Shown here: positions 1 to 11,230 of the stretch, one piece after another
Position numbering within the stretch: the stretch's first letter is position 1
Layout of the letters: each line of letters opens with the position of its first letter
NCBI GenBank assembly: GCA_028280025.1
Contig: JANQMO010000050.1
Location: 1 to 64,000, forward strand
Origin: Chlorobium sp.
Lineage (GTDB): Bacteria; Bacteroidota; Chlorobiia; Chlorobiales; Chlorobiaceae
DNA length: 64,000 bases
Direction of reading: 5' to 3'
The notes under the pieces: generated by a model
The model's input: the letters and a program-made list of their open reading frames with translations, nothing else
Database searches by the model: none
Told to the model about the DNA's origin: nothing
Program-made: the position numbers and the translations under genes

Positions 1-146
1 CATCAACAGTAACCGTCTTACAGTTGCGGGCACAGTGTACGATTTTCACGCACTTCCCTATTCTCCGGCTTTTAAACCGGCACCAGTTATGAAAGAACAT
101 CTATTCAGGTTTTGTATATAGCAAAAATATCCCTCTCCGTCAAAGA

Positions 147-626
147 TTACGATGCAACCGCCCGAACGATGCCGAAAATCTCCTCAATTTTTTTTCTCCG
201 ATAGTCGAAAATGTATTCGAGACGACGCCTTATGAGAACATCATTGAAAAATTCACCCAAAGCCCCGAACGGCAGCCTGTAGAGGATACTGTCGGTCATT
301 TCAACACCGCCGGGGATTTCCCGAAACAGATGCTTGTGACGCCACACATCATACGGGCCGCTTTTCTGCTCATCCTCGAAAACACAGGGCCTTTCGACAC
401 GGATTATTTCCGTCGTCCATCTTACAGGAAAATCAAAAAACGGATACAGCCTGTAACTGATTGTCATTCCCTCATACAGACTCCCGACATCGTCGCTGTT
501 GGTAATTCTCATGAACATCTCTTTCGGGGTTATTTTCACGAGGTTGTGCGGATCGGAAAAAAAATCCCAGACTTCATCTATTCCCGCAGGAATTTTCTGT
601 GTATATATCAGCGAGTTGTCCTTCAT
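147..626 (-). CDS. SRPBCC-fold ligand-binding protein (polyketide cyclase/dehydrase-like)
   Basis: About 159 residues. The opening (SLIYTQKIPAGIDEVWDFFSD) followed by a PKEMFMRI stretch and a DSILYRLPFG stretch is typical of the START/Bet v1-like SRPBCC fold, in which a long C-terminal helix covers a hydrophobic cavity. There are no catalytic residues to name, so ligand and role are unknown. The frame stays open for 26 further codons upstream to an earlier Met; I prefer the internal ATG because the family normally begins just before the 'IPAGIDEVWDFF' strand-helix unit. It is transcribed divergently from the Nudix gene across a 160 bp gap. The family call is good; the function is not assigned. 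Confidence 0.75.
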   Translation of the reverse strand: MKDNSLIYTQKIPAGIDEVWDFFSDPHNLVKITPKEMFMRITNSDDVGSLYEGMTISYRLYPFFDFPVRWTTEIIRVERPCVFEDEQKSGPYDVWRHKHLFREIPGGVEMTDSILYRLPFGALGEFFNDVLIRRRLEYIFDYRRKKIEEIFGIVRAVAS

Positions 627-786
627 AGCCGGAATCAGTTGAACCTGAACGGAGCATGTACTGAAACTTTTCAATTCAGGCAAAAAGCATATCTCTCTTT
701 TCAAATCTCATTTATATAACTGAATCACCATATAAAACTATCCCGGCAGCACGGCGCAGGCATTGTAAACCACCAACACACCAATC

Positions 787-1200
787 ATGGTAAAAGCAAC
801 CGTAACGGCAGTCATGTCACCCTCATTACAAGACCGTCAGACCATTCTGTTTACAAGACGCACGGTCGAGCCGTTCAAGGATCACTGGTGTTTCCCCGGC
901 GGCCATATCGATGCAGGTGAATCCGCTCTCGATGCCGTACAGCGGGAAGCCGAAGAAGAAACAGGGCTCGAACTGCACGCTCCGGTCTTTTTCGGGTATT
1001 GTGACGAAATCTTCCCTGAGCTTCATTTCCATGCCGTTGTGCTCATGTTTTACGGAACCGCCTCGGGGGCACTTCGCCCCCAACCGGCGGAAGTATCCGA
1101 TATCGGCTGGTTTTCCCTGCAGCAAGCCCGCAGCCTTTCCCTTGCATTCAACCATAAAGACGTTCTCGACCGTTATGAAAAACTTCTCGAAACCCTCTGA
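787..1200 (+). CDS. Nudix hydrolase
   Basis: The protein has 137 residues. A perfect Nudix box, G-x5-E-x7-REAEEETGL, lies around residues 39-61 and supplies the metal-binding glutamates that cleave a nucleoside diphosphate linked to another moiety. The length and the [12 protein letters not shown] lead-in resemble MutT/dATP-pyrophosphatase-type house-cleaning enzymes, but substrate cannot be read from sequence. The final 26 bases overlap the start of the downstream binding-protein gene, suggesting one transcript and translational coupling. Confidence 0.9.
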   Translation: MVKATVTAVMSPSLQDRQTILFTRRTVEPFKDHWCFPGGHIDAGESALDAVQREAEEETGLELHAPVFFGYCDEIFPELHFHAVVLMFYGTASGALRPQPAEVSDIGWFSLQQARSLSLAFNHKDVLDRYEKLLETL

Positions 1201-2068
1201 ACCACGTGTCGTTTTCCTGTTTGTCTGCGCTCTGTTCATCACCGGGTGCACAAAAACCGCAACAGACCGCCTTCCTCACACTACACCCGGAAAACCGGCC
1301 ATCGTCAGCCTCGCCCCAAGCATCACGGAAATGATCTACGCGATCGGTGCCGGCGATCAGCTTGTCGGCAGAACAAGTGCCTGCGACTGGCCTCCGGAGG
1401 TGAAAAATGTAGCGATTGTCGGCGCTTTCGGCAGGCCTTCCCTCGAAACACTGGCAGCCCTTTCACCCGACATCGTCATCGATATAGACCTTGCCGAAGA
1501 AAACATCGGCAAAAAAATCACCGATCTCGGCATCAGGCGGGAAAACCTCGCCATCCGTATCCCGGAAGACATCCCGCCCGCTCTTCGAAAACTTGGCAGA
1601 TTGACAGGAAAGTCCACTCAAGCCGACAGCCTCGCTGAAGTCATCGAAAAGGGTCTCGCAGAAAACAGGGCTTTGTCGGGCACGCTCACGTCACGACCGA
1701 AAGTCTATATGGAAATCTGGGACGATCCTCTCTGGACAGGCGGCAAGAGCAGTTACGTCTCCGCTCTGGTAACCTATGCCGGAGGTGCAAACATCGGCGA
1801 TGCCGTCGAGAAAGAATATTTCGAGATCTCGCCCGAATGGGTCATCAGCAGAAATCCGGACATGATCGCCTGCATGTACATGTCAAAACAGGGTGATGTT
1901 GCTGAAAAAGTTGCGTCACGATCAGGATGGGAACATATCGGAGCAGTAAAAAACGGAACCGTTTTCGACAATCTCGACAACAATATTTTCCTTCGCCCAG
2001 GCCCCCGGGTTCTGGAAGGCATCGCACAACTCAGGAAACTGATTGATCAGTCGACCGGCAAAAAATGA
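1175..2068 (+). CDS. ABC-type corrinoid/metal-chelate binding lipoprotein (BtuF-like)
   Basis: About 298 residues. The N-terminus is a lipoprotein signal (hydrophobic [14 protein letters not shown], lipobox cysteine about residue 21). The body is a class III periplasmic binding protein: '[26 protein letters not shown]' type opening, SCDWPPEV-like loop, and the long helix linker. This fold serves vitamin B12, heme, siderophore and metal-chelate ABC importers; the [18 protein letters not shown] motif is closest in flavour to BtuF. The start is placed at the ATG inside the Nudix gene, because upstream in-frame codons are the Nudix gene read in another frame. No permease or ATPase gene is adjacent, so the partner transporter lies elsewhere. 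Confidence 0.82.
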   Translation: MKNFSKPSEPRVVFLFVCALFITGCTKTATDRLPHTTPGKPAIVSLAPSITEMIYAIGAGDQLVGRTSACDWPPEVKNVAIVGAFGRPSLETLAALSPDIVIDIDLAEENIGKKITDLGIRRENLAIRIPEDIPPALRKLGRLTGKSTQADSLAEVIEKGLAENRALSGTLTSRPKVYMEIWDDPLWTGGKSSYVSALVTYAGGANIGDAVEKEYFEISPEWVISRNPDMIACMYMSKQGDVAEKVASRSGWEHIGAVKNGTVFDNLDNNIFLRPGPRVLEGIAQLRKLIDQSTGKK

Positions 2069-2167
2069 GGGCGCATACAGCATGAAGCGCTACAGGATAC
2101 ACCATGGAAAAAAACGCCCGATTGCGTATCTTTCCGGCTTTAGCGTCACCTAACACTTCCATCCTGC

Positions 2168-3442
2168 ATGAAAAAATCACCTTTGGCGATATTGTTCCTG
2201 ACCGTGCTGCTGGACCTGGTCGGTTTCGGCATTGTCCTGCCGCTCCTCCCCACGTACGCCAAGGATCTGGGGGCCAGCCCTTTCATGATCGGCCTCATTA
2301 CCGCCATCTACTCCTTCATGCAGTTCATTTTCGCCCCGCTCTGGGGGAAACTGAGCGACCATATCGGCAGAAGACCAGTGATGCTTTCCAGCATTTTCAT
2401 GGCATCGGTTTCCTATCTGTTTTTCGCTCATGCCACGACAGTCTTGCTGCTTGTCCTGTCTCGCGGGCTTTCAGGTATTGGTTCGGCCAACATCGCAGCG
2501 GCCCAGGCATATATAACCGATGTAACCGACAGCGAAAACCGGTCCAAAGCCATGGGAATGCTCGGGGCCGCTTTCGGTCTGGGATTTGTCATCGGCCCGC
2601 TTCTGGGCGGAATACTCAAAACCAACTACGGCATAGAAATGGTGGGATACGTCGCCTCGGGGCTGATCGGCATCAATTTCATTCTCGCCGTTTTCCTCCT
2701 TTCGGAAACAAACCGGGAAGCAACCGATATCCGTCAGGCGTTCAGCTTGCTGTCAGACGGTTCGAAACGACCTCGACTGCATTCCCTCAGGGAAAAAGCT
2801 CTGGTTTATCTTGACAACGTCAAGGAGGCGGTCAGCAACCCCCCCGTTGCGCTTCTCATGAGTTCAAATTTCATCTATACGCTCGGCATTGTCAACATGC
2901 AGATAGCCGCAATTCTTCTGTGGAAGGAATATTTCAATGCGACTGAACAGCAGACAGGCTATCTTTTCGCCTATGTCGGCATAGTCACCGCTGCAGTACA
3001 GGCCGGTGTACTGGGGAAACTGAATAAAAAATTCGGCGAACACCGGCTTTATCTATGGGGGCATGCCGTCACGTTCATCGGTGTTTTTTTCATTCCCTTC
3101 ATTCCATCTTCCTCGCTCTTTTCTCTCGGTCTTGTCATCCTCCTGTTCTATGCTCTGGGGACCAGCCTTGTCTACCCCATCAATATTTCCATGCTATCGC
3201 TCTACAGCTATAAACAGAAACAGGGTCAGATCATGGGTTACAATCAATCGGTCAATGCCCTTGCAAGAATACTGGGGCCGTTCAGCGGCAGCATTCTCTA
3301 CGGCATCTATCCTGACATCCCCTTTATCGTCGCCGGCGTGCTGACGATTACCGGAACCATAATATCATTAGGTTTGTTCCGATACAGCATCGAAGCGCTT
3401 GACCGGCAGCCCGAACAACTCAGAGAAAGCCCCGAGGCCTGA
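2168..3442 (+). CDS. MFS multidrug/tetracycline-type exporter
   Basis: The protein has 424 residues with 12 predicted membrane spans. The N-terminal [16 protein letters not shown] segment, the loop 2-3 motif [12 protein letters not shown] (G-x-L-[SA]-D-x-x-G-R-[RK]) and the motif C-like [10 protein letters not shown] place it in the DHA1 drug:proton antiporter group (TetA/Bmr-like). A hydrophilic central loop of about 50 residues separates the two six-helix halves. It probably exports a toxic organic compound from the inner membrane; the substrate is unknown. It follows the binding-protein gene by 100 bp and precedes the CCA enzyme by 48 bp. Confidence 0.88.
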   Translation: MKKSPLAILFLTVLLDLVGFGIVLPLLPTYAKDLGASPFMIGLITAIYSFMQFIFAPLWGKLSDHIGRRPVMLSSIFMASVSYLFFAHATTVLLLVLSRGLSGIGSANIAAAQAYITDVTDSENRSKAMGMLGAAFGLGFVIGPLLGGILKTNYGIEMVGYVASGLIGINFILAVFLLSETNREATDIRQAFSLLSDGSKRPRLHSLREKALVYLDNVKEAVSNPPVALLMSSNFIYTLGIVNMQIAAILLWKEYFNATEQQTGYLFAYVGIVTAAVQAGVLGKLNKKFGEHRLYLWGHAVTFIGVFFIPFIPSSSLFSLGLVILLFYALGTSLVYPINISMLSLYSYKQKQGQIMGYNQSVNALARILGPFSGSILYGIYPDIPFIVAGVLTITGTIISLGLFRYSIEALDRQPEQLRESPEA

Positions 3443-3490
3443 TCCCGGTTGCGTCATTGACTATTCACAGCAGAACTTTCCGAAAGTCCT

Positions 3491-4945
3491 ATGTCCCGCG
3501 ATACAACACTGCCGCCTCATTCTCTTCCCGATACTCTTCAGAGGATCGGCTCTATTGCGGACAGAACCTCCTTACCATGCTATCTCGTTGGAGGCTATGT
3601 GCGGGATGCCCTTATGCAGAAAGGCTGCCAGGATATCGACATCATGATCATCGGTGATCCGATCCCGTTTGCGCGGCTGATTGAAAAAGAGCTGAAAGGA
3701 AAAAATTTTGTCTTGTTTGAACGGTTTCGTACAGCTCGACTTGAAATCGACCATCCCGATACGGGACATCTCCTGCTTGAAATAGTTGGTGCCAGAAAAG
3801 AAAGCTACAATCCTGAATCGAGAAAACCCATCACAGAAATCGGGTCGCTCGAAGACGACCTCTCCAGAAGGGATTTTACCGTCAACGCACTTGCAGTTTC
3901 ACTGAACAGTCACGATCGCGGCTCGATCATCGATCTGTTCGACGGGTACAGCGACCTCAAGCAAAAGGTACTCAGGACACCCCTCGAACCTGAAAAAACA
4001 TTTTCGGACGATCCTCTGCGAATGATGCGTGCAGCGAGGTTTGCCTGCCAGCTTGACTTCCACCTCGAGCCGAAAATTGAAAAGGCCATGCACGCAATGG
4101 CCCAAAGAATCGCCATTGTATCAAAAGAGCGGATCAGTCAGGAGTTTCTCAAGATCATGACATGCCCCAGACCCTCTGTGGGACTTCTGATCCTTCATCA
4201 AACCGGTATTCTCAAGGTCATCTTCCCCGAACTTGCCGCCATGGCCGGTGTCGAACAGGTTGATGGCCTCGGTCACAAGGATACCCTTTTCCATACGTTC
4301 CAGGTCGTCGACAAGCTTGCCGAAAAAAGCGATAATCTCTGGCTCAGGATTGCCGCTCTCCTGCACGATATCGCCAAACCCCTGACCAAGCGCTTCAGCA
4401 CATCGACGGGATGGACCTTTCACGGCCATGAAGTCGTCGGAACGAAACTAACCAGGAAAATCTTCCGCTCCATGCGCTGGCCGCATGAACAGCTCCCGTA
4501 TGTCGAAAAAATGATCCGCCTCCATCACCGCCCGATCCCCCTCTCGAAAGGGGAAATAACCGATTCGGCAGTCAGGCGCCTGATGTTCGAGGCCGGAGAG
4601 GATCTCGACGACCTCATGGCACTCTGCCGAGCCGACGTGACCAGTAAAAATCCCGGCAAAGTCAGGATGATCATGAACAATTTCAACATAGTCGAGCAGA
4701 AAATTGCCGAGGTCGCCGAAAAAGATCTCCTGGCCAAATGGAGGCCGCCCATCGACGGGCGCGATATCATGCAGGCTCTCGGGCTTACCGAAGGAAAACT
4801 CGTTGGCATCATCAAGAAACAAATGGAAACAGCAGTGATCGAAGGAGAAATCCCCTATGACCGCGAAGCGGCTCTCGACTATGTAAAAAAAGCCTACAGC
4901 ATGGTAAAGAAATCGTCCGGCAGGGAAAGTGGACGATCGAAATGA
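3491..4945 (+). CDS. CCA-adding tRNA nucleotidyltransferase / poly(A) polymerase family with HD domain
   Basis: The protein has 484 residues. The class II nucleotidyltransferase head shows YLVGGYVRDALM followed by DIDIMI (metal-binding Asp pair) near residues 30-55, then the RRDFTVNALAV motif and the FSDDPLRMMRAARFACQL helix that contacts nucleotide and tRNA acceptor stem. An HD phosphohydrolase domain (LLHDIAKP near residue 295, then GHEVVG) follows, as in long bacterial CCA enzymes. It is expected to build or repair the tRNA 3' CCA end in the cytoplasm. Its length fits the HD-containing subgroup. Distinguishing full CCA-adding from A-adding or poly(A) activity needs an alignment of the flexible-loop residues. 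Confidence 0.9.
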   Translation: MSRDTTLPPHSLPDTLQRIGSIADRTSLPCYLVGGYVRDALMQKGCQDIDIMIIGDPIPFARLIEKELKGKNFVLFERFRTARLEIDHPDTGHLLLEIVGARKESYNPESRKPITEIGSLEDDLSRRDFTVNALAVSLNSHDRGSIIDLFDGYSDLKQKVLRTPLEPEKTFSDDPLRMMRAARFACQLDFHLEPKIEKAMHAMAQRIAIVSKERISQEFLKIMTCPRPSVGLLILHQTGILKVIFPELAAMAGVEQVDGLGHKDTLFHTFQVVDKLAEKSDNLWLRIAALLHDIAKPLTKRFSTSTGWTFHGHEVVGTKLTRKIFRSMRWPHEQLPYVEKMIRLHHRPIPLSKGEITDSAVRRLMFEAGEDLDDLMALCRADVTSKNPGKVRMIMNNFNIVEQKIAEVAEKDLLAKWRPPIDGRDIMQALGLTEGKLVGIIKKQMETAVIEGEIPYDREAALDYVKKAYSMVKKSSGRESGRSK

Positions 4946-5002
4946 TATATTGATTTTTCATTCAACAGGCCCGTACTATCCGGGCCGCCAAACACATGTA
5001 CA

Positions 5003-6310
5003 GTGATACCACGATACTCACCCGAAGATATAAAGGCCATCTGGACCGATGAAGCAAAGTTCCAGCGATGGCTTCAGCTTGAAATTGCCGCCGTCGAGGC
5101 CCGGGCCGAAGCCGGAATCGTACCGAAGGAAGCGCTCGATACCATCAGGCAAAACGCCAGGTTCGATGTCGATGAAATTCTTGAAATAGAGAAAGAAACA
5201 AAGCATGACGTCATCGCATTCCTCACCAACGTCAACCAGTACGTCGGGCCCCAGTCACGATACATTCACGAAGGGCTGACATCCTCCGACGTCGGCGACA
5301 CCTGCCTTGCCATGCAGATGCGGGACGCGGGCAACATTCTTCTGGGGGACGTCGAAAAGCTCATAGACGTGCTTGCTGAACGCGCGGTCGAGTTCAAATA
5401 CACCCTGGAAATGGGAAGAACCCATGGCATCCATGCCGAGCCGACAACATTCGGGCTCAAGCTGCTGCTCTGGCACCAGGAGATGACAAGAAATCTCGAA
5501 AGACTCCGGCGTGCCGTCGAAACCGTATCTGTGGGTAAAATTTCGGGAGCCGTCGGAACCTATCAGCATTTGTCACCGGACATCGAAGCCGCGGTGTGCG
5601 GCAAACTCGGTCTGAAACCTTCACCGATTTCAACCCAGATCCTGCAGCGTGACCGGCATGCGGAGTTTCTCACGACTCTGGCGATAATCGCATCGTCGAT
5701 CGAAAAGTTTTCCGTCGAACTGCGCCACCTGCAGAGAACGGAAGTCAGGGAAACCGAGGAATATTTCAGTAAAGGACAGAAAGGCAGTTCGGCAATGCCG
5801 CACAAACGCAACCCGATAACTTTTGAACGGCTTACAGGGCTTGCAAGGGTCGTCCGGTCAAATTCGCTGGCCGCAATGGAAAATGTCGCCCTCTGGCATG
5901 AAAGAGACATCTCGCACTCATCGGTCGAGAGAGTCATCATGCCCGATTCCACCATTGCCCTCTGTTACATGCTGCGCACATTCGCCGATTCACTGAAAAC
6001 CCTGCTCGTCTACCCTGACAGGATGCAGAAGAACTTCGATACATCATACGGGCTGACGCTTTCCCAAACGCTTCTGCTCGCCCTCACGGGAAAAGGTCTG
6101 ACACGGGAGGAAGCATACAAACTTGTACAGCGAAACGCAATGAAGAGCTGGGAAAACAAGGTACAGCTCAAGGAACATGTCATCGAGGATCCTGAGATTC
6201 TCGAACACATTTCACCCGCTGAAATCGACGATCTCTTCTCGTCGGAAAGCATTCTCCGGAAGCTCAGAAAAAGCGTCGACATCATCTTTGCCCGTAACGG
6301 CCTCGGATAG
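5003..6310 (+). CDS. purB: Adenylosuccinate lyase
   Basis: The protein has 435 residues, the usual bacterial length. It catalyses two fumarate-releasing steps: SAICAR to AICAR and adenylosuccinate to AMP in purine synthesis. The fumarase/aspartase superfamily signature [11 protein letters not shown] lies about residue 262; TSSDVGDT and the [15 protein letters not shown] active-site segments are also present. The start is a GTG; the product then begins [14 protein letters not shown], matching the canonical N-terminus, and the nearby ATG is out of frame. Single-gene unit in this neighbourhood. Confidence 0.96.
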   Translation: MIPRYSPEDIKAIWTDEAKFQRWLQLEIAAVEARAEAGIVPKEALDTIRQNARFDVDEILEIEKETKHDVIAFLTNVNQYVGPQSRYIHEGLTSSDVGDTCLAMQMRDAGNILLGDVEKLIDVLAERAVEFKYTLEMGRTHGIHAEPTTFGLKLLLWHQEMTRNLERLRRAVETVSVGKISGAVGTYQHLSPDIEAAVCGKLGLKPSPISTQILQRDRHAEFLTTLAIIASSIEKFSVELRHLQRTEVRETEEYFSKGQKGSSAMPHKRNPITFERLTGLARVVRSNSLAAMENVALWHERDISHSSVERVIMPDSTIALCYMLRTFADSLKTLLVYPDRMQKNFDTSYGLTLSQTLLLALTGKGLTREEAYKLVQRNAMKSWENKVQLKEHVIEDPEILEHISPAEIDDLFSSESILRKLRKSVDIIFARNGLG

Positions 6311-6504
6311 TGAGGCGTTCCGTACAGGCTTGGGAAAATGGTCGAAAATTCTTACATTTAAAGCCGTTTTTTGCCTGAGCAAGGATTCGAATGTAGACCT
6401 CAAGCCGGGGCGGGACTTCTTGCATATCACTGTCACCCGCTAACTGACATACGCTGAAGAAAAAAGGTTATTAGGAGTAATAACACAGGATACGAACATG
6501 CTTT

Positions 6505-6900
6505 ATGTATGCTAAAGTGATGAAAACATATAAGGAAAAGGCGGAAATAGAGCTCGTGTGCACTGAAGCCTCGAAAGAAAACGCCCATTGCGGAGCATGC
6601 TCCATGGGGCAGAAACCGTCAGAAAAAGCCGAAACGGTTCTTGCACGAAACATGATCGGCGCCAAACCGGGGGACATGGTGGAATGCAATCTGAAAGAAC
6701 ATGCCGAAATAAGAGCGGCACTGCTTCTTTTTATAGGGCCGCTGGTGGTTTTCATGCTCGCTCTTGGAGTTGCACAGGCCATGAATCTGGAGCTCTGGCA
6801 GTCGTTCCTTTCCGGGGCAGCCACACTGGTCATTACCTATGTTGTCCTTCGGTATATACTGAAAGACACGACATACTATACTATCACAGGAATTAAATAA
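6505..6900 (+). CDS. rseC: RseC/MucC-family membrane protein
   Basis: The protein has 131 residues. The N-terminal cytoplasmic half carries the cysteine cluster C-x12-HCGACS typical of RseC, followed by two membrane helices ([21 protein letters not shown] and [19 protein letters not shown]). RseC modulates sigma-E signalling in enterobacteria and, together with Rnf, reduction of the SoxR iron-sulfur cluster; here its position 6 bp upstream of rnfB makes a role with the Rnf complex the likely one (inference). The family identification is firm. Confidence 0.9.
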   Translation: MYAKVMKTYKEKAEIELVCTEASKENAHCGACSMGQKPSEKAETVLARNMIGAKPGDMVECNLKEHAEIRAALLLFIGPLVVFMLALGVAQAMNLELWQSFLSGAATLVITYVVLRYILKDTTYYTITGIK

Positions 6901-6906
6901 GAACGC

Positions 6907-7746
6907 ATGATAAGTGAAGCTTTCATACCTGCAGTCGCAAGCCTGGGATCCGTCGCGCTTGTTCTCGGACTCATCATTTTCTACGTCTCGAAAAAATTCC
7001 ATGTAGAAGAAGATCCGACGGTTCTCATCGTCAACGACATTCTGCCCGGCGTGAACTGCGGCGCCTGCGGTTACCCGAGCTGCGGACAATTTGCCGAAGT
7101 GCTTGTGGAAACCAGGGACTCATCGATGTCATGCCCTGTAGGCGGACCGGATCTTGCTGAAAAACTCGGCAGCACGCTCGGCATCACCATGGCGGAGCCC
7201 AAACCGATAACCGCTGTCCTTCTTTGCCAGGGGAACAATGACAACGCAAGGGAAACCGCACAGTATTTCGGCATCCAGGACTGCTGGGCCGCCACCCAGA
7301 CCTACGTCGGGCCGAAACAGTGCAAATATTCCTGCATCGGTCTCGGCTCCTGTATCGCTTTTTGTGATTTTGGCGCCATGCGGCTTGAAAACGGTCTTGT
7401 CGTCATTGACAAGGAGCTCTGCACCGGATGCGGAGCCTGCGTACCTGCATGTCCCACCGGCGTCCTGGTCATGCAGGAGAAAAAAGCTGAACGGTACTTT
7501 ATCGCCTGCAATTCACACGATAAAGGTGCGGCGACAAAAAAAGCCTGTGACGCCGGCTGCATTGCCTGCCAGAAATGCGTCAAGGTTTGTGACGACGACG
7601 CGATCGTCATTGACAACTTCCTTGCCAGGATCGATCAGGAAAAATGCACCGCCTGCGGCAAATGCATCGAAGTCTGCCCCACAAAAGTCAACTGCATTCT
7701 TCTGGAGCGGGACCTTGGCGAAGTGAAACAAAAAAAAGCCTCATAA
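6907..7746 (+). CDS. rnfB: Rnf complex subunit B (ferredoxin-type iron-sulfur protein)
   Basis: The protein has 279 residues. One N-terminal membrane helix is followed by the [16 protein letters not shown] four-cysteine [4Fe-4S] domain (about residues 48-65), then ferredoxin modules [26 protein letters not shown] and [14 protein letters not shown]. RnfB is the entry point for electrons from reduced ferredoxin (or exit in reverse) in the ion-pumping ferredoxin:NAD oxidoreductase. It abuts rnfC (next codon after the stop), so the two are co-translated. Confidence 0.96.
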   Translation: MISEAFIPAVASLGSVALVLGLIIFYVSKKFHVEEDPTVLIVNDILPGVNCGACGYPSCGQFAEVLVETRDSSMSCPVGGPDLAEKLGSTLGITMAEPKPITAVLLCQGNNDNARETAQYFGIQDCWAATQTYVGPKQCKYSCIGLGSCIAFCDFGAMRLENGLVVIDKELCTGCGACVPACPTGVLVMQEKKAERYFIACNSHDKGAATKKACDAGCIACQKCVKVCDDDAIVIDNFLARIDQEKCTACGKCIEVCPTKVNCILLERDLGEVKQKKAS

Positions 7747-9072
7747 ATGAAGACATTCAAGACAGGGGGAATTCACCCGCCTGAAAGCAAGTTCACCGAA
7801 AACCTGCCGATAGAGAACATGCCGGTTCCGGCAGAACTTGCCATACCCATGAACCAGCATCTGGGCAAACCTGCAAAATCGCTCGTAAAGGTTGGAAGCG
7901 AGGTAAAAAAAGGAGAGTTGATCGGTGCCGCAGACGGTTTTATCTCCGCGAACGTGCATGCAAGCACAAGCGGAAAGGTGAAGGGAGTCAAACCCCTTCC
8001 TCACCCGAGCGGACAATACGCCATGACGGTTCTTCTCACAGCAGACGGTAAGGACGAATGGGCTGAAGGCCTCAACACCGAACCGGTGAACTGGCGTGGT
8101 CTGTCAAAAGAAGAAGTCATCGGCAGGGTGAAAAATGCCGGCATCGTCGGTATGGGTGGGGCCGGCTTTCCGACAAATGTCAAGCTTTCCCCTCCTCCCG
8201 ATAAAAAAATTGACACCGTCATTCTGAATGGTGCTGAGTGCGAGCCTTTCCTGACCGCAGATCACAGGCTCATGCTGGAATCATCCGACGAGGTCATCGA
8301 AGGTCTCGAAATCATTGCCTCTCTTTTCGGCGAACGGGCAAAGGCCTATATCGGTGTTGAATCCAACAAGCAGGATGCCATAGACGCACTTTCCCGAAAA
8401 GCCTCACCGAAAGGCATCGAGGTTATTTCGCTGAAAACCAAGTATCCCCAGGGCGCTGAAAAACAGCTCATCAATGCCATTACCGGCAGAACCATCGAAG
8501 AGGGAGAACTTCCGTTCGATAAAGGATGCCTCGTCCAGAATATCGGGACCGCTGTCGCCGTGTATGAAGCTGTTTGCAAAAACAAGCCCCTTGTCGACAG
8601 GATCGTAACGGTTTCAGGCCTTGAGATCGGCAAGCCGAAAAACATCAGGGCTGTTATCGGAACACGTTTCAGCGATATCTCCGCGTTTTGCGGAGAACCG
8701 AAAACCGGAACGAACCAGGTCATCTCGGGAGGTCCCATGATGGGAAAAGCACTCTTCACCCTTGATGTCCCGGTCACTAAAACCACATCGGGCATTCTTT
8801 TCATCAATAATTCCGGCATTGAAAACGCTCGTGAGCGAACCTGCATACGGTGCGGAAAATGTGTCGAGGTCTGCCCCCAGGGTCTTGCTCCATGGCTGCT
8901 GGCAAATGTCGCACAGCTCAGAGATTTTGATGAAATTCAGCTCCTTGGGCTTGCAAACTGCACCGAATGCGGCAGTTGCACGTATGTCTGCCCGTCCAAA
9001 CGCGAGCTTGTCCACTGGATCAAATACGCAAAGGCGCTTGTCAACAACCGCCAGCAACGAAAATCAGCATAA
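7747..9072 (+). CDS. rnfC: Rnf complex subunit C (NADH/FMN and iron-sulfur protein)
   Basis: The protein has 441 residues. It contains the [13 protein letters not shown] and [18 protein letters not shown] segments of the NuoF-like NADH/FMN-binding Rossmann domain, a SLBB-type region, and C-terminal twin [4Fe-4S] motifs [14 protein letters not shown] and [14 protein letters not shown]. It is the peripheral NAD(H)-facing subunit. The N-terminal His/Gly-rich GGIHPPESK is typical of RnfC. It starts immediately after rnfB and precedes rnfD by 18 bp. Confidence 0.96.
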   Translation: MKTFKTGGIHPPESKFTENLPIENMPVPAELAIPMNQHLGKPAKSLVKVGSEVKKGELIGAADGFISANVHASTSGKVKGVKPLPHPSGQYAMTVLLTADGKDEWAEGLNTEPVNWRGLSKEEVIGRVKNAGIVGMGGAGFPTNVKLSPPPDKKIDTVILNGAECEPFLTADHRLMLESSDEVIEGLEIIASLFGERAKAYIGVESNKQDAIDALSRKASPKGIEVISLKTKYPQGAEKQLINAITGRTIEEGELPFDKGCLVQNIGTAVAVYEAVCKNKPLVDRIVTVSGLEIGKPKNIRAVIGTRFSDISAFCGEPKTGTNQVISGGPMMGKALFTLDVPVTKTTSGILFINNSGIENARERTCIRCGKCVEVCPQGLAPWLLANVAQLRDFDEIQLLGLANCTECGSCTYVCPSKRELVHWIKYAKALVNNRQQRKSA

Positions 9073-9090
9073 AGGCTCAGAATAACTTCT

Positions 9091-10086
9091 ATGGAATCAG
9101 TAAACCTGAAAGTCTCAAACGCACCGTTCGTCCGCTCGAAAGACTCGATCGAATCGGTAATGTATAATGTGGCGCTTGCGCTCGCACCCGCAACCGTCAT
9201 GTCTGTTTATCTCTTCGGCATGAAAGCGCTTCTTCTGACGGTGGTCTCCATTCTCAGCTGTATCGGTTTCGAATGGCTCATGGACAAGGCGAGAAAGAAG
9301 CCTGACTCATGTCTCGACGGCAGCGCGCTTGTAACCGGCTTGCTCCTTGCGCTGAACGTTCCCGCAAACCTGCCGCTCTGGATGGTATTCATCGGAGCCT
9401 TTATCGCCATCGTGGCGTCGAAACACGTCTTCGGAGGGCTCGGCTTCAATGTATTCAATCCAGCGCTTGTTGCCAGGGTTTTTCTGCTGATCTCTTTCCC
9501 GGCCGCGATGACAAGCTGGCCGGTACCGGCACCGTTTTCTTTTGACGTCGCCATAGACATGGAGACAGCGGCAACTCCTCTCGGGATACTGAAAACCGAG
9601 GGCATAGAAACCATGGCAGCCTCGTTTTCCCTGATGGACGGTTTTCTTGGAAACATGAACGGCAGCCTGGGTGAAACATCCGCCCTCGCGCTGCTTGCCG
9701 GGGCCGCATGGTTGTGGTACAAAAAATACATTACCATGCATATTCCCCTTACGCTGATCGGTTCTGTTTTTCTCTTCACGGGCCTGTTCCACCTGATCGA
9801 TCCCGGAACCTATGCTTCACCGATGTTTCATATGCTGACCGGAGGCCTTGTTCTCGGCGCGTTTTTCATGGCTACCGACATGGTGACTTCTCCACTTTCA
9901 ATCCGCGGACAGCTCATTTTCGGCCTTGGGTGCGGATTGCTGACGGCCGTCATAAGGCTCTGGGGCGGTTATCCTGAAGGGATTTCATTCGCGATCCTCA
10001 TCATGAACTCTTTTGTCCCGCTGATCGACCGCTGGGACCTCAACGACAGGAAAGCATTACAACAAAAGAAGCAGACCACATCATGA
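9091..10086 (+). CDS. rnfD: Rnf complex subunit D (flavoprotein membrane subunit)
   Basis: The protein has 331 residues with about nine to ten hydrophobic helices of the NqrB/RnfD family. The segment [16 protein letters not shown] near residue 255 corresponds to the region in which a threonine carries covalently bound FMN in characterised homologues. The flavin transferase needed for that attachment, ApbE, is encoded elsewhere in this window. The stop overlaps the rnfG start by 4 bp. Confidence 0.95.
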   Translation: MESVNLKVSNAPFVRSKDSIESVMYNVALALAPATVMSVYLFGMKALLLTVVSILSCIGFEWLMDKARKKPDSCLDGSALVTGLLLALNVPANLPLWMVFIGAFIAIVASKHVFGGLGFNVFNPALVARVFLLISFPAAMTSWPVPAPFSFDVAIDMETAATPLGILKTEGIETMAASFSLMDGFLGNMNGSLGETSALALLAGAAWLWYKKYITMHIPLTLIGSVFLFTGLFHLIDPGTYASPMFHMLTGGLVLGAFFMATDMVTSPLSIRGQLIFGLGCGLLTAVIRLWGGYPEGISFAILIMNSFVPLIDRWDLNDRKALQQKKQTTS

Positions 10087-10628
10087 GACCAATCATCATT
10101 CTAACAATAGTCGGTATCCTGAGCGCTTCTCTTCTTGCTGTCGTCGACGACCTGACACGCGAACCGATAGCCGCTGCAAAGGAAAAAATGAAACGAAAAG
10201 CTATCGAACAGATATTCCCGTTTCCGTTCGACAGCCTCAGAACGGTAACGACCGAAGAGACATCGTTTCATGAAGCATACGACCAGGAAGGCACTCTTCA
10301 GGGTATCGCTGTCGAATCATATACCAATGACGGCTACAGCGGCAGAATCGAATTCCTGACCGGCGTTTCACCCGACAACACGATTCTTGACTACAAGGTT
10401 CTTTTTCACCGCGAAACTCCCGGTCTCGGCGACAAGATCGACAAATCCAAATTCAAGAAACTGTTCAAGGGACGAAGACTCGACAACACCAACTGGGCCG
10501 TCAAGAAAGACGGCGGCGACATAGACGAGCTCACTGCCGCAACGATCTCATCTCGTGCGGTTATTGACGGTATCGTCAAAGGCCTTGAATTCGTTAACGG
10601 GCAATACATTAAATCTTCAGCAGAATGA
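10083..10628 (+). CDS. rnfG: Rnf complex subunit G (periplasmic FMN-binding subunit)
   Basis: The protein has 181 residues. An N-terminal anchor helix ([17 protein letters not shown]) is followed by an FMN-binding domain with [12 protein letters not shown] and ETPGLGDKI. The flavinylation site region reads [13 protein letters not shown]: the usual [S/T]-G-A-T core appears as T-A-A-T, with Thr as the likely FMN acceptor. The glycine to alanine change is unusual enough to note but the acceptor threonine remains. It overlaps rnfE by 4 bp. Confidence 0.93.
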   Translation: MRPIIILTIVGILSASLLAVVDDLTREPIAAAKEKMKRKAIEQIFPFPFDSLRTVTTEETSFHEAYDQEGTLQGIAVESYTNDGYSGRIEFLTGVSPDNTILDYKVLFHRETPGLGDKIDKSKFKKLFKGRRLDNTNWAVKKDGGDIDELTAATISSRAVIDGIVKGLEFVNGQYIKSSAE

Positions 10629-11230
10629 ACGAAGCACTCAATATTTTCACCCGGGGGTTTGTCAGGGAAAACCCCGTCACCAAAATGCTGCTGGGCCTTT
10701 GTCCGGTGCTTGCCGTAACAACATCGGCGGTCAACGGCCTCGGCATGGGACTGGCGACAACCTTCGTGCTCCTCGGCTCGAATGTCGTCATTTCTCTCGC
10801 CTCGAAAGCAATTCCCAGTACCGTGAGGATTCCGTCGTTTATCCTGGTGATCGCAACCTTCGTAACCATCGTCGATCTTTTGATCCAGGCATTTTCACCC
10901 GAGCTCAACCAGGCTCTCGGAATCTTCATCCCGCTCATCGTCGTGAACTGCATGATCCTCGGCAGAGCCGAGGCGTTTGCCAGCAGAAACGGTCTCTGGT
11001 ACTCGGTCATCGACGCTATCGGCATGGGGCTCGGCTTCACGTTTGCCCTCCTCCTGCTCTCGGCATTACGGGAAGTGCTCGGTTCGGGAACCATCTTCAA
11101 CATACCGCTTGTCGGTGAAGACGCCAGCACCATCCTTGTTTTTGCCCTTCCTCCGGGTGCATTTGCCGGACTCGGGCTGATCATTGCAGGACTGAACTCA
11201 CTCGAAAAGAAAATGGGAGGTAGCAAATGA
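10625..11230 (+). CDS. rnfE: Rnf complex subunit E
   Basis: The protein has 201 residues with six membrane helices of the RnfE/NqrD family. The motif [20 protein letters not shown] and the mid-protein [19 protein letters not shown] contain the conserved half-helix cysteine that, with its RnfA counterpart, coordinates an intramembrane iron-sulfur cluster in known complexes. Start and stop each overlap the neighbouring genes by 4 bp. Confidence 0.95.
   Translation: MNEALNIFTRGFVRENPVTKMLLGLCPVLAVTTSAVNGLGMGLATTFVLLGSNVVISLASKAIPSTVRIPSFILVIATFVTIVDLLIQAFSPELNQALGIFIPLIVVNCMILGRAEAFASRNGLWYSVIDAIGMGLGFTFALLLLSALREVLGSGTIFNIPLVGEDASTILVFALPPGAFAGLGLIIAGLNSLEKKMGGSK

Noticed and set aside
2..121. 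Open plus-strand frame of 39 codons running in from the left edge
   Set aside because: Too short and without recognisable features to claim the tail of a gene; it ends in an ordinary stop near the SRPBCC gene.
6375..6425. TTCGAAT sequence resembling a tRNA T-loop between purB and rseC
   Set aside because: The flanking bases do not form a T stem, and no acceptor stem or anticodon arm can be drawn.
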